From Goodfellowiella coeruleoviolacea (GTDB lineage: Bacteria > Actinomycetota > Actinomycetes > Mycobacteriales > Pseudonocardiaceae): 64,000 nt of DNA. Position numbers and translations under genes: made by a program. The notes under the pieces were generated by a model. That model did not search any database and was not told the origin of the DNA. It was given only the letters and a program-made list of their open reading frames with translations. Every line of letters starts with the position of its first letter. The stretch's first letter is position 1. The stretch is taken from NCBI RefSeq assembly GCF_024171785.1, contig NZ_JAMTCK010000013.1:1-64000 (forward strand), written 5' to 3'. Shown in pieces: positions 1-16,162 of the stretch.

Positions 1-13
1 ACTTTCCCGATTC

Positions 14-31
14 ATCAGGACCAACCCTGAT
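14..31 (-). other. Short hairpin just downstream of the promoter at 57-86
   Basis: ATCAGG (14-19) and CCTGAT (26-31) form a perfect 6-bp stem with a 6-nt loop, starting about 20 nt inside the transcript predicted from the promoter at 57-86. It could belong to an rRNA leader, but no other leader element can be seen before the window ends. Confidence 0.35.
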
Positions 32-56
32 CCGTATTCAGTTTTCGCTTTCCGTC

Positions 57-86
57 AGCCTATCCGACTCGTTTTTCCGCTGTCAA
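57..86 (-). promoter_or_regulatory. Strong sigma-70-type promoter reading out of the window (possible rRNA promoter)
   Basis: On the minus strand a perfect -35 TTGACA (86-81) and a -10 TAGGCT (62-57) are separated by 18 nt, matching the consensus of the principal actinomycete sigma factor. Transcription would start near position 50 and leave the window leftward. No ORF on this strand fits between it and the edge, so the target lies outside. With a second promoter 268 nt upstream and the position behind tyrS, a multi-promoter rRNA operon is the most natural guess. That target is inferred. Confidence 0.7.
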
Positions 87-325
87 ATCGGCTCCAGTGA
101 ACCGGATTCGCCCAGCAGAAAACCCCACCGTTTCGGCTTTTGGTTTTACGCTGTGTGACCCGAGAACCCGCGACAAGCCGACTCCGTCGGAGTCCTTGCT
201 GCTGGGGATCTCGCATCAGCGGACACCCACTCTACCACATCGTGGGAGCTTGGTTCGTGTCCATCGCCAGGCAGCGTCCCCGGTGGCCTTCCGGCCGGTG
301 GGCCCGCTCCGCGCTGGCAGAGAGA

Positions 326-354
326 AAGTTACGCGCCGGGGAACGGGAAGTCAA
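326..354 (-). promoter_or_regulatory. Second strong promoter in the tyrS downstream region
   Basis: Minus-strand -35 TTGACT (354-349) and -10 TAACTT (331-326) with a 17-nt spacer. It lies in the same gene-free stretch (1-478) and the same orientation as the promoter at 57-86. Stacked promoters ahead of one transcript are typical of actinomycete rRNA operons. Apart from these elements and a short hairpin, nothing else is seen in 1-478. Confidence 0.65.
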
Positions 355-478
355 ATCCCGCCCCCGGCTCGTCAACATCGACAAAACCGCTGGTAGGAGC
401 CTGTTTCGCGGCGTGGAACCCGGCCAGCGCCCGGATTGGCGGCCACTGGTGTGACCGCACTCACCAGGGAAATCGCGG

Positions 479-1753
479 TCAGTGCTGCACCTGGACGCCG
501 GCGGTGTTCCGTTTGCCCCGACGCAGCACCAGCCACCTGCCGTACAGCAGGTCGTCGGTACCGGGCTGCCAGGACTCGTCGGCCACCTTGGTGTTGTTCA
601 CGTAGGCACCGCCCTCCTGCACGGTCCGCCGGGCCGCCCCCTTGCTCGGCGCCAACCCGGCGGCCACCAGCAGGTCCACGATGGTCGGCTGCTCGGCGAG
701 GGTCACCGTGCCGGTGGGCACCTCGGCCATGGCCGCGTCCAGCGTGTGCTCGTCCAGCTCGCGCAGCTCGCCCCGGCCGAACAGGGCCTGGCTGGCCGCG
801 ATCACCTGCCGGGTCTCCCGTTCACCGTGCACCAGCGTGGTGAGTTCCTCGGCCAGCCGGCGCTGGGCCGAGCGCAACTGTGGGCGTTCGGCCATGTCCC
901 GTTCCAGCGCGTTGATCTCCTCGGCCGGAAGGAACGTGAACAGTCGCAGGTAGTGGCCGACGTCGGCGTCGCTGGCGTTGACGAAGTACTGGTACCAGGC
1001 GTACGGCGAGGTCATCGCCGGATCCAGCCACAGGTTGCCGCCGCCGGTGGACTTGCCGAACTTGCGGCCCTCGGCGTCGGTCACCAACGGCATGGTCATC
1101 GCGTGGGCGGAGCCGCCGTCGACCCGGCGGACCAGGTCCACCCCGCCCAGGATGTTGCCCCACTGGTCGGAGCCGCCGATCTGCAACCGGCAGCCGTAGG
1201 CCCGGTACAGGTGCAGGTAGTCCTGGGACTGCAGGAGCAGGTAGCTGAACTCGGTGTAGGAGATCCCGTCGGTCTCCAGCCGGCGTTTGATCGTCTCCCT
1301 GGCCAGCATCACGTTGACCGAGAAGTGCTTGCCGACGTCGCGGAGGAACTCCAGCACCGACTGGCCGCCGGTCCAGTTCAGGTTGTTCTCCACGATCGCG
1401 CCGGTCGCCGAGTCGTCGAACTCGACGAACCGCTCCAGCTGGCCGCGGATGCGGTCGGCCCAGTCCGCGACCACGTCCAGCGAGTTCAGCGTCCGCTCAC
1501 CGGTGTCCCTGGGGTCGCCGATCATCCCGGTCGCGCCGCCGGCCAGCACGATCGGCCGGTGCCCGGCCCGCTGGAACCGGGCCAGGGTGAGCAGCGGGAC
1601 CAGGTTGCCGGCGTGCAGGCTGGGCGCGGTCGGGTCGAAGCCGGAATACAGCGTGAGTGGCCCCTGGTCGAGGTCGTGCCGCAGGTGCTCCAGGTCGGTC
1701 GACTGCGCGATCAGGCCGCGCCAGGACAGCTCGTCGAGGATGTGCTCACTCAC
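479..1753 (-). CDS. tyrS: Tyrosyl-tRNA synthetase
   Basis: Cytoplasmic class I synthetase that charges tRNA-Tyr. The HIGH-like signature is HAGN (residues about 47-50), the KMSKS-like loop reads KFGKS, and the [14 protein letters not shown] region and a C-terminal S4 RNA-binding domain (APSKGAARR) are present; about 424 residues is normal for bacterial TyrRS. I chose the GTG at 1753, 8 nt after the purine-rich GGGGGAAG; an in-frame GTG at 1771 would add six residues. It is the last gene of the arginine operon, 43 nt after mpg, as in other actinobacteria where mpg and tyrS are neighbours. Confidence 0.96.
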   Translation of the reverse strand: MSEHILDELSWRGLIAQSTDLEHLRHDLDQGPLTLYSGFDPTAPSLHAGNLVPLLTLARFQRAGHRPIVLAGGATGMIGDPRDTGERTLNSLDVVADWADRIRGQLERFVEFDDSATGAIVENNLNWTGGQSVLEFLRDVGKHFSVNVMLARETIKRRLETDGISYTEFSYLLLQSQDYLHLYRAYGCRLQIGGSDQWGNILGGVDLVRRVDGGSAHAMTMPLVTDAEGRKFGKSTGGGNLWLDPAMTSPYAWYQYFVNASDADVGHYLRLFTFLPAEEINALERDMAERPQLRSAQRRLAEELTTLVHGERETRQVIAASQALFGRGELRELDEHTLDAAMAEVPTGTVTLAEQPTIVDLLVAAGLAPSKGAARRTVQEGGAYVNNTKVADESWQPGTDDLLYGRWLVLRRGKRNTAGVQVQH

Positions 1754-1796
1754 GCCAGCATCTTCCCCCACGGCCTCGACCTGGTCCCAACCGGTT

Positions 1797-2434
1797 TCAG
1801 CCGGACCGGGTGCCGCGCTTGCCGCCGCGCCGGTAGGTGCTCACCGCTGGCGAGCCGTCCACCCAGAACCGCCAGGGCACGTCCATGGCCACGGCCACGC
1901 CGACCCGGGGTCCCGCCTTGATCGACTCGGCCGGCACCGGGTCACCGGCCAGCACGCGCAGGGGTGAGTCCGGGTCGGTGAGGTTGATCCCGTTGTGCGC
2001 GCGGTCCAGCCCGAGCACGCCGGTCAGCCGGGCCGGGCCCTTGGCCAGTTCGGCGGTGCTGCGCGCGGAGGGCCGGCGCGCCCTGGCGATGTCCACGCCG
2101 GTGATCACCTCACCGGCGCGCAGCAGCACGGCACCGGGCACCCCGTCGGTGAGCGAGACGATGTTGGCGCAGTAGTGCATGCCGTACACGAAGTACACGT
2201 ACAGCCGCCCGGCCGGGCCGAACATCACGTCGTTGCGCGGGGTGCGGCCGCGGTAGCAGTGCGACGCCGGGTCGTCACCGCCGCGGTACGCCTCCACCTC
2301 GACCAGGCGCACCGCGACCGGGCCCTGCGGGGTGTCCGCCTGCAGCACGCAGCCGAGCAGGAGCTTGGCCGCGTCGACCGGGTCGACGGAAAGCTCCTGC
2401 TCGGTCAGCTGTCGTGGGGCCGACATCAGCGCCA

Positions 2435-2435
<1 letters not shown>
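1797..2435 (-). CDS. mpg: DNA-3-methyladenine glycosylase (AAG/MPG family)
   Basis: Base-excision-repair glycosylase that removes alkylated purines. The family core is clear: VRLVEVEAY with the catalytic-type Glu, the [12 protein letters not shown] segment, [14 protein letters not shown], and [13 protein letters not shown]. The 212-residue length fits the family. The ATG at 2435 overlaps the argH stop in the string TGATG, which suggests translational coupling; an ATG at 2426 is an alternative. A repair gene inside the arg operon reflects conserved order rather than a metabolic link. Confidence 0.93.
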
Positions 2436-7872
<5,437 letters not shown>

Positions 7873-7876
<4 letters not shown>

Positions 7877-8816
7877 CCCGTCTCCTCCTCTGGTAGCACC
7901 ATCGTCCCCACGCCCTGGCTGGTGAAGACCTCCAACAGCACCGAGTGCGGCAGCCGACCGTCGATGATGTGCGCGGCGGGCACCCCGCCGCGGACCGCGC
8001 GCAGGCACGCCTCCATCTTCGGCACCATGCCGCTGACCAGGTTGGGCAGCATGGCGGTCAGCTCGTCCGCGCGCACCCGGCTGAGCAGCGAGGACCGGTC
8101 CGGCCAGTTGGCGTACAGGCCTTCCACGTCGGTGAGCACGACCAGCTTCTCCGCGCGCAGCGCCACGGCCAGCGCGCCCGCCGCGGTGTCCGCGTTGACG
8201 TTGTGCACCACGCCGTCGGCGTCCGGGGCCACGGTGGACACCACCGGGATGCGCCCGGCGTGCACGATGTCCAGCACCGCGTCCGGGTTGACCTCGACCA
8301 CGTCGCCGACCAGGCCGACGTCCACCGGCTCGCCGTCCACCACGGCCGGCCGCCGCGCGGCGGTGAACAGCTGGGCGTCCTCACCGGAGATGCCCACCGC
8401 GTACGGGCCGTGCTTGTTGATCAGCCCGACCAGTTCCCGACCGACCTGGCCGACCAGCACCATGCGCACCACGTCCATGGTCTCCGGCGTGGTCACCCGC
8501 AGCCCGCCGCGGAACTCGCCGGCCATGCCCAGCCGGTCGAGCATGGCGGTGATCTGCGGGCCGCCGCCGTGCACCACCACCGGGCGCAGGCCGGCCAACC
8601 GCAGGAACACCATGTCCTGGGCGAAGGCCCGTTTCAGCTCGTCGTCGACCATGGCGTTGCCGCCGTACTTGACCACCACCAGCGCGCCGTGGAAGCGCTG
8701 CAACCAGGGCAGCGCCTCGACCAGCACCTCGGCCTTGGCCGCGGCCTGCTCCCTGGCCCGTGCCCTGGCGGCCAGGCCGCCCACCCCGGTGGTCTCCTGC
8801 TGGCTCAGGTGGCCGC

Positions 8817-8820
<4 letters not shown>
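7873..8820 (-). CDS. argB: Acetylglutamate kinase
   Basis: Phosphorylates N-acetylglutamate, the usual feedback-controlled step of arginine synthesis. Amino-acid-kinase fold motifs are [17 protein letters not shown], and the [12 protein letters not shown] nucleotide-site segment. It has 315 residues. Its ATG overlaps the argJ stop and its stop overlaps the argD start. The N-terminal helix (LPWLQRF) typical of arginine-sensitive, ring-forming enzymes is present, so allosteric inhibition is plausible. Confidence 0.96.
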
Positions 8821-11113
<2,293 letters not shown>

Positions 11114-11134
11114 TCATGTCGGACCGGCGACCGG

Positions 11135-11617
11135 GTGGAGCTGGTCGGGGTCGACCTCAACGCGACGCTCATCGCACAGGCCACCCGCCTGGCCGGGGTG
11201 GAGCGGCTGCGCTGCCGGTTCGTCACCGGTGACGCGTTCGAGCCCGGCGTGGCCGTCGAGGACGGCGCCCGCACCATCGTGATCTCCACCGGCCTGCTGC
11301 ACCACCTGCCGGCCGCGCAGCTGCCCGAGTTCTTCGCGGCCCAGCGGCGGCTGGGCGTGCACGCCTTCGCCCACTGGGACTTCGACGCCGGTCCGTGGGC
11401 CACGCTGGGCGCCTGGGTGTTCCACCGGGCGCGGACGCGGGAGGCGGTGTCCCGCCACGACGGTGTGCTGTCCGCGCGCCGCGCCCACCCCGCGGCCGCG
11501 CTGCTGCGCGCGGCCCGCCTTGGCGCGGACGGCTACCGGATCGCCTGCGTGGACGGGCCGCGCTGGCTGCCCCGGCTCACCCACGTGGTCCGCCCGATCA
11601 CGGGAACGCGCGCGTGA
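11135..11617 (+). pseudogene. N-terminally truncated class I SAM methyltransferase
   Basis: The 160-residue frame begins abruptly at ELVGVDLNATLIAQA, which corresponds to the acidic strand just after SAM motif I; the glycine-rich DxGxGxG segment and everything before it are missing. Motifs after it (VTGDAF, STGLLHHLP) are normal, so this is the C-terminal two-thirds of a SAM methyltransferase. The only start is a GTG at 11135 in a region without a ribosome-binding site, about 30 bp from the argC promoter. It probably cannot bind SAM and is likely a remnant. Its stop overlaps the next gene as GTGA. Confidence 0.7.
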
Positions 11618-12192
11618 CGGGCAGCGCCTGGGCCGTGGCCAGCGCACTGCTGGTGCTGGCCGCGCTGGACGGCGCGTTCGCCGGCTTCCGCTCCTCGGCC
11701 GGGCGCACCGGGCTGATCCGGCACCGTCGGGGTGATGTCGTGGCGGCGGCGCGGGGCTGCCGCACGGTGCTCCTCCTGCTGGTGCCGGTGCTCGGTGGTG
11801 TGCTCGCGGACGTGCTGGGCGGTGCTGTGCTGGGCGGTGCTGTGCTGGGTGGTGACGTGCTGGGCGGTGCCGCGCGCGTCGCGCCGTACCTGCGCGCGGG
11901 CCAGGTCATGCTCGCGGTGTACCTGCCCTACGCGGCCGTGGTGCTGGCCGCGCTGGCCGGCCACGCCCTGCTGGACTGGCGGCGGCGGTTCCTCGCCACC
12001 GCCCTCGTCCTCGGGCCGGGCACCCTCATCCGCCCGGTGGTCGTCCTCGCCGGTGCGGCCGCCGGCGCCTGGGCCGCGCACGACGTGCTGGTCGGCGCGC
12101 TCGCCCTGCTGGCCGCGGTGGCCGTGCTCGCCGTGCAGCCGGTGGCCGACCGGTGCTGGTACGGCCCGCGACGCCGGTCCCGGCCGGCCTGA
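11614..12192 (+). CDS. Small integral membrane protein with VLGGA repeats
   Basis: 192 residues, four to five hydrophobic segments, no family recognised. The GTG at 11614 overlaps the stop of the truncated methyltransferase, so they were once co-translated. Residues about 66-86 are VLGGA/VLGGD repeats encoded by four 15-bp tandem units (11812-11871) that follow a hydrophobic segment; unit number could vary by slippage. The C-terminus is a basic tail. Likely a relic of the same former operon as the truncated methyltransferase. Function unknown. Confidence 0.6.
   Translation: MTGSAWAVASALLVLAALDGAFAGFRSSAGRTGLIRHRRGDVVAAARGCRTVLLLLVPVLGGVLADVLGGAVLGGAVLGGDVLGGAARVAPYLRAGQVMLAVYLPYAAVVLAALAGHALLDWRRRFLATALVLGPGTLIRPVVVLAGAAAGAWAAHDVLVGALALLAAVAVLAVQPVADRCWYGPRRRSRPA
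11812..11871 (+). repeat. Four tandem 15-bp units inside the membrane-protein gene
   Basis: Units at 11812, 11827, 11842 and 11857 share the core GTGCTGGGCGGTG and differ at one to three positions. They keep the reading frame and encode VLGGA/VLGGD. Confidence 0.85.
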
Positions 12193-12455
12193 CGGAGCAG
12201 CCGCCGACCACTCGTTCGGGTGCATGTGCTCGCCCCACCAGCCGACCACACGGTGGAATTGGTTCTGGATCGGTGGAGTTCACCCCAGCCCGCAGAAGAG
12301 GGAACCGGACGTCGATGACTCGCTGGAACGGCGATGGCACGCGCTTTCCAGCTGGTCCGGGTGTTCCTGGGGTCGCTGAGGTCAGCGCACCGGTACCAGC
12401 CCCAGTCGCCAGCGCGTGGCCACCCCGAAGCCACTCGCGCGTCCGGAGGAAGACC

Positions 12456-13175
12456 ATGTCCCTCGACTTACTCCCCAACCCCGCGCACGGGTTCCACGCC
12501 GAACCCTGCAGCGCCCGCTGCCAGCGCATCTGGCAGCACGGGGACCACGCCCTGATCGGTGTCAGCACCGGCAACAGCTACTTCACCCAAGAACGCCTCG
12601 CCGCCCTGCTCACCTGGGCCGGGCACTTCTTCACCGACGTCGACGTGCTCTACGTGGACACCCACATCGACACGATGCTGGTGGCGCTGGGCCACAGCGC
12701 GCAGCACGCGACAAAGCTGGCCAAGTCCCGGATCCGGGACGTGCGGCGCCGGATCCGGCGCGCGCTGGAGCAGATCCGGCCGGGCGGCGACCGCTTCCGG
12801 GTGCACGCCCTGTCCGACTTCCTCGCCGAACCGACCTACCAGCGCCTGCGCGTCCACGTCGACCAGGCACTGGCCAGCGACCACCGGTTCGCCTCGGTCT
12901 GCGAGGACATGGTGCGCCGCTTCCTGCTGGCCAGACCGGACCCGGACGGCGACGCCCCGAAAACGCTGCGCGCCGGCCTGAACTACCTGCTGGCCGAACT
13001 GCCGTTCTTCGTGGACAGTCCGGCGATCTTCGGCGTCTCCTCGTCGGCGAACTGCTACCACGTGAGCACTCCGCTGGTGGAGTACCTGGTGCGGTACCAG
13101 GACGGAGTGCTGCGGGCAGCGCGCAACCAGGGATTCATGGTCGTCAGACCGGCCGAGGACTACCCCCACCCCTGA
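12456..13175 (+). CDS. tRNA-dependent cyclodipeptide synthase, NYH subfamily
   Basis: Uses two aminoacyl-tRNAs to make a cyclic dipeptide (2,5-diketopiperazine) without a ribosome. The 239-residue protein has the key CDPS residues at nearly the numbering of AlbC: Ser37 and Asn40 in GVSTGNSYF, Tyr177 and Glu181 in LNYLLAELPFF, and Tyr201-His202 in ANCYH. Asn40/Tyr/His places it in the NYH subfamily. A basic helix (residues 87-108, rich in Arg/Lys) fits tRNA binding. A strong ribosome-binding site GGAGGA lies 5 nt before the ATG. The amino acids used cannot be read reliably here; the tailoring genes around it suggest an aromatic cyclodipeptide. Confidence 0.93.
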   Translation: MSLDLLPNPAHGFHAEPCSARCQRIWQHGDHALIGVSTGNSYFTQERLAALLTWAGHFFTDVDVLYVDTHIDTMLVALGHSAQHATKLAKSRIRDVRRRIRRALEQIRPGGDRFRVHALSDFLAEPTYQRLRVHVDQALASDHRFASVCEDMVRRFLLARPDPDGDAPKTLRAGLNYLLAELPFFVDSPAIFGVSSSANCYHVSTPLVEYLVRYQDGVLRAARNQGFMVVRPAEDYPHP

Positions 13176-13205
13176 CCGAACCCACCAGTGCGAAGCGAGC
13201 AGCAG

Positions 13206-14225
13206 ATGGATCAGGACCACGAACTCGACGCCGGCGCGCGACTGCTGGCGCTCAACGACGGTTTCCTCTACGCCAGAGCACTCCAGCTGGTGGTGGAGGT
13301 GGGCGTGCCGGAGCTGCTGGCCGACGGCCCGCGCGCGGTCAGCGACCTGGCGGCGGCCACGGGCACCCATCCCGACGCGCTGCACCGGGTGCTGCGCGCG
13401 CTGGCCAGCCAGGGGGTGTTCCGGGAGGAGGCGGCCGGCTGGTTCGCGCTGACCCCGCTCGGCCAGCACCTGCGCGCGGACCACCCCGGCACGGTGCGGT
13501 CCATGGTGGCGTTCGCCGGGCAGGTCTGCCACGCGTTCACCGACGCCATGCACAGCCTGCGCACGGGCGCGCCGAGCTGCCCCGAGACGTTCGGGCAGCC
13601 GTTCTTCGCCCTGCTGCGCGACCAGCCGGAGCGGGGCGCGCTGTTCAACGCCGCGATGACCGAGGCCACCGTGGCGGAGAGCGGCGCGGTGGTCGACGCC
13701 TACGACTTCGCCACCGCGCGGCGGATCATCGACGTCGGCGGCGGCAACGGCGCCCTGCTCGCCGCGATCCTGCGCGCCTGCCCGGACAGCACCGGGGTGA
13801 TCTTCGACCAGCCCCACGTGGCCGAGTCAGCCCGGCGGCGGATGACGGCCGCCGGGCTGGACGGCCGCTGGGAGGTGGTCACCGGTGACCTGTTCGGCGA
13901 GATCCCGCGCGGTGGCGACCTCTACGTGCTGAAGTGGATCCTGCACGACTGGTCGGACGAGCAGGCGGTGGCGATCCTGCGCGGCTGCCGGCGCGCGATG
14001 GGCCCGGAGAGTCGGCTGGTCCTCATCGAGCGGCTGCTTCCGGCCGACGACACGCCCCACCCGAGCAAGGCCCTCGACCTGGTGATGCTGGTCCTGCTGG
14101 GTGGCAGGGAGCGCACCGGGGACGGCTACGCGCGCCTGTTGGCCGAGGCCGGGTTCCGAGTCAGCCGCGTCGTCGCCACCGCGTCGACGCTGAGCGTCAT
14201 CGAAGCCCGGCCCCAGCACGGCTGA
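13206..14225 (+). CDS. COMT/HIOMT-type O-methyltransferase (diketopiperazine tailoring)
   Basis: 339-residue SAM-dependent methyltransferase of the Methyltransf_2 family: N-terminal dimerisation/winged-helix domain (about residues 10-95), then a Rossmann domain with DVGGGNG from residue 176 and the catalytic-type His247 in LKWILHDWSD. It follows the CDPS by 30 nt on the same strand and is probably co-transcribed. A member of this family methylates the diketopiperazine in the nocazine pathway of Nocardiopsis, so it likely acts on the cyclodipeptide, for example a tyrosyl hydroxyl or the ring. A GTG at 13188 is an alternative start. Confidence 0.85.
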   Translation: MDQDHELDAGARLLALNDGFLYARALQLVVEVGVPELLADGPRAVSDLAAATGTHPDALHRVLRALASQGVFREEAAGWFALTPLGQHLRADHPGTVRSMVAFAGQVCHAFTDAMHSLRTGAPSCPETFGQPFFALLRDQPERGALFNAAMTEATVAESGAVVDAYDFATARRIIDVGGGNGALLAAILRACPDSTGVIFDQPHVAESARRRMTAAGLDGRWEVVTGDLFGEIPRGGDLYVLKWILHDWSDEQAVAILRGCRRAMGPESRLVLIERLLPADDTPHPSKALDLVMLVLLGGRERTGDGYARLLAEAGFRVSRVVATASTLSVIEARPQHG

Positions 14226-14240
14226 GCAGCGGGCACTTCG

Positions 14241-14570
14241 TCACGGCGCTGGCTCGGCCGCGGTGTCCGGCTGGGTCAGCGCGGTGACCAGCCCCGCGCA
14301 CAGGTTGTCCAACAGGGTGGCGAAATCGCGGTCGGCGGGCGGTCCGAAGACCACCCCGTCCAACTGGCTGCGCACCGCGACCAGGTCCGGCGTGGCCTCG
14401 CCGGCGGTCTCCAGCAGCTCCAGAGCGCGGCGCGCCCCTTCCAACAGCCGGTAGAGCGCGTAGCCGGGAGTCTCCTCAAGCAGCCGCCGGCCGCTGCTGA
14501 GCAGGTAGGCGGCCAGCAGCGCGATGCCCTCGCGCAGCTCCGGCGACACCGGGTCACTTCCAGGTTTCAT
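14241..14570 (-). CDS. AlbB-like small subunit of cyclodipeptide oxidase (putative)
   Basis: 109 residues, almost all alpha-helical, with no family signature I can read directly. The assignment rests on context: it overlaps the 3' end of the nitroreductase-like gene by 17 nt, just as the small subunit gene albB overlaps albA in albonoursin-type clusters; it has the right size; and it sits beside a CDPS. AlbB-type proteins have no catalytic fold of their own and assemble with AlbA into the active flavoenzyme. It converges on the O-methyltransferase gene, whose stop is 15 nt away. Confidence 0.65.
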   Translation of the reverse strand: MKPGSDPVSPELREGIALLAAYLLSSGRRLLEETPGYALYRLLEGARRALELLETAGEATPDLVAVRSQLDGVVFGPPADRDFATLLDNLCAGLVTALTQPDTAAEPAP

Positions 14571-15123
14571 ACCTGATCACCTCCGCCTTGGCGCGGCGCT
14601 GCGACGGCTCGGCCTGACGGGCCGGGTGTCCGACGGGAACGACCAGCACGGGGTCCAGGTGGCGCGGCAGGTCCAGCAGGGACCGCACCGGCTCGACGAG
14701 GAAGCTGCTCACCGGGCACCCGCCCAGGCCGAGCGCGTGCCCGGCCAGCAGGAAGTTCTGCACCGCCATGGCCACGCACAGCCTGCCGACCCGGAGCATG
14801 CCCGGGTCGTCCGGCGCCTGTGTCCGGTCGAAGCAGGCGACGAGGATCAGTGCCGGCACCCCGATGATGCCCGGGCAGAACGCCCGCACCCGGCGCACCC
14901 GGGCCGGGTCGCGGACCACGACGAAGGCCCACGCCTGCTTGTTGGACGCGGACGGGGCGGCCAGCAGCGCGTCCAGCATCCGCTCCAGCACGGCGTCGGC
15001 AACGGGTTCCTCGGTGTAGCTGCGCATGGCGCTGCGCGTGCGCATCACCTCGAACACGTCGGACACCCGGCGCGGGGAGCCGTTGCCGCGCGGGTCGGCG
15101 TGCTGCCGCTGGCCGGTGCTCAC
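14554..15123 (-). CDS. AlbA-like nitroreductase-fold subunit of cyclodipeptide oxidase
   Basis: 189-residue flavoprotein of the nitroreductase superfamily: FEVMRTRSAMRSYTEEPV N-terminal FMN motif, AAPSASNKQAWAFVVV, and a C-terminal GHPARQA segment. In CDPS clusters such proteins dehydrogenate the diketopiperazine at Calpha-Cbeta, giving alpha,beta-unsaturated rings. The GTG at 15123 overlaps the upstream methyltransferase stop (GTGA) and the gene end overlaps the AlbB-like gene, forming a three-gene minus-strand unit facing the CDPS/O-methyltransferase pair. A general nitroreductase is less likely given the overlapping partner. Confidence 0.8.
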   Translation of the reverse strand: MSTGQRQHADPRGNGSPRRVSDVFEVMRTRSAMRSYTEEPVADAVLERMLDALLAAPSASNKQAWAFVVVRDPARVRRVRAFCPGIIGVPALILVACFDRTQAPDDPGMLRVGRLCVAMAVQNFLLAGHALGLGGCPVSSFLVEPVRSLLDLPRHLDPVLVVPVGHPARQAEPSQRRAKAEVIRYETWK

Positions 15124-15854
15124 GGCTCCCTCCGGCGCGCGCTGACCAGCAGGTTGACCGGGCTGGCCACGGGCTGGCGCACCGGCGGCGACCCGGTCGC
15201 CCCGACCCGGACCCGTTCCAGCGCTTCCCATCTGATGTCGGTGAACCCGGCCGACTCCAGGGCCTCCTGCATGGACTCGCGGGACCAGTAGTGCACCCGC
15301 AGCGCGATCGGCGGGACGGTGGGAACCGAGATGGTGTAGGCGGCGCCGTCGTGCGGGTCGGCCGGGCGGTGCAGGACGAAACCGTTGGCCTGCGCGGACC
15401 GCGGGTCGGCGGTGGGGTTGCCCACGTAGGCGAGCAGCCGACCACCGGGCACCAGGTTGGCGCACATCCGCTCGCACATCCGGACCAGCGTGCTCCGGGT
15501 GTCCGCGTAGTGCAGCACGGCCGCGGCGACCACCACGTCGAACGCGTCCAGCACCGGCATGGTGGTGGCGTCGTGCACCCGGTACTCCACGCCCAGCGGT
15601 TGCTCCGCCTCGATGGCCCTGGCCAGCTCGATCATGCCGGCGGACACGTCCACGCCCACCACGTGCGCGGCGCCGCGCTGCTTGATCACCCGCGCGTACA
15701 CGCCGTCGCCGCAGCCCACGTCCAGCACGCGTTTCCCGCGCACCGGCCCGAGCACACCGCACAGGGACGGAATTTCCACCTCCTCCCGGTACGGGCCGAC
15801 CACGCGCTCGATGTCGGAGTTCCTGTTGGCGAACTCGTCGTACTGCTGGGCCAC
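15120..15854 (-). CDS. Class I SAM methyltransferase, probable diketopiperazine N-methyltransferase
   Basis: 244 residues with complete SAM motifs: motif I VLDVGCGDG (residues 43-51), the acidic VVGVDVSAGMIELA strand, and the AAAVLHYADT post-motif. It starts at the GTG at 15854, preceded by GGAGGAG. It heads the minus-strand unit methyltransferase-AlbA-AlbB. In the nocazine cluster a second, unrelated methyltransferase modifies ring nitrogens of the cyclodipeptide; by analogy this one may do so. The substrate is inferred only from its neighbours. Confidence 0.75.
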   Translation of the reverse strand: MAQQYDEFANRNSDIERVVGPYREEVEIPSLCGVLGPVRGKRVLDVGCGDGVYARVIKQRGAAHVVGVDVSAGMIELARAIEAEQPLGVEYRVHDATTMPVLDAFDVVVAAAVLHYADTRSTLVRMCERMCANLVPGGRLLAYVGNPTADPRSAQANGFVLHRPADPHDGAAYTISVPTVPPIALRVHYWSRESMQEALESAGFTDIRWEALERVRVGATGSPPVRQPVASPVNLLVSARRREP

Positions 15855-16086
15855 GCTCTCCTCCTGACGGGTGAAGACTCCCGTTGGCACAGCCGAGCGT
15901 GGTGCACGCGCACGATCCGGTTGGGGCGAACGGCTCAGGATCACTCGAACGAGACCCACCGGATGCGCTCCGCAGTCGGCCCGAGCGGGCGGGCCCGCCG
16001 GCCGGGTCAGGCACCCGACGGGGCAGCGCGCGCCGAAGTCCACAGTGGAGAGTCAACCCGGCACGGGGGCGCCCCGGCCAGCGGCT

Positions 16087-16099
16087 GTCCACAGTGGAC
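16087..16099. repeat. Recurrent palindrome GTCCACAGTGGAC, copy 2
   Basis: Exact copy in the 308-bp gap between the diketopiperazine island and pheT. A near-copy with one mismatch lies at 16038-16050, 49 bp away. Besides these and the terminator at 16113-16153, the gap 15855-16162 shows nothing else. Confidence 0.8.
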
Positions 16100-16112
16100 G
16101 GCCGGAGAAACG

Positions 16113-16153
16113 GGTGGGCGCCGGGCCGGGCGAACCCGGACCCGGCGCCCACC
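16113..16153 (-). terminator. Strong hairpin terminator of the infC-pheT transcript
   Basis: GGTGGGCGCCGGG (16113-16125) pairs perfectly with CCCGGCGCCCACC (16141-16153), and the loop forms a further CCGGG/CCCGG stem closed by CGAA. It begins 10 nt after the pheT stop codon. No U-run follows, as is usual for GC-rich actinomycete terminators. Confidence 0.75.
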
Positions 16154-16162
16154 GCCGAGAAC

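Noticed and set aside
340-375. T-arm-like string suggesting a tRNA gene
   Set aside because: GGGAAGTCAAATCCC resembles a T arm, but no acceptor, D or anticodon arms fit around it; the string is better explained by the TTGACT promoter element.
11135-12192. Remains of a type III polyketide synthase cluster
   Set aside because: Methyltransferase plus membrane protein can accompany such synthases, but no ketosynthase sequence is present to support it.
14554-15123. Stand-alone nitroreductase for xenobiotic reduction
   Set aside because: Overlap with a 109-residue partner and coupling to a methyltransferase beside a CDPS make an AlbA-type role far more likely.
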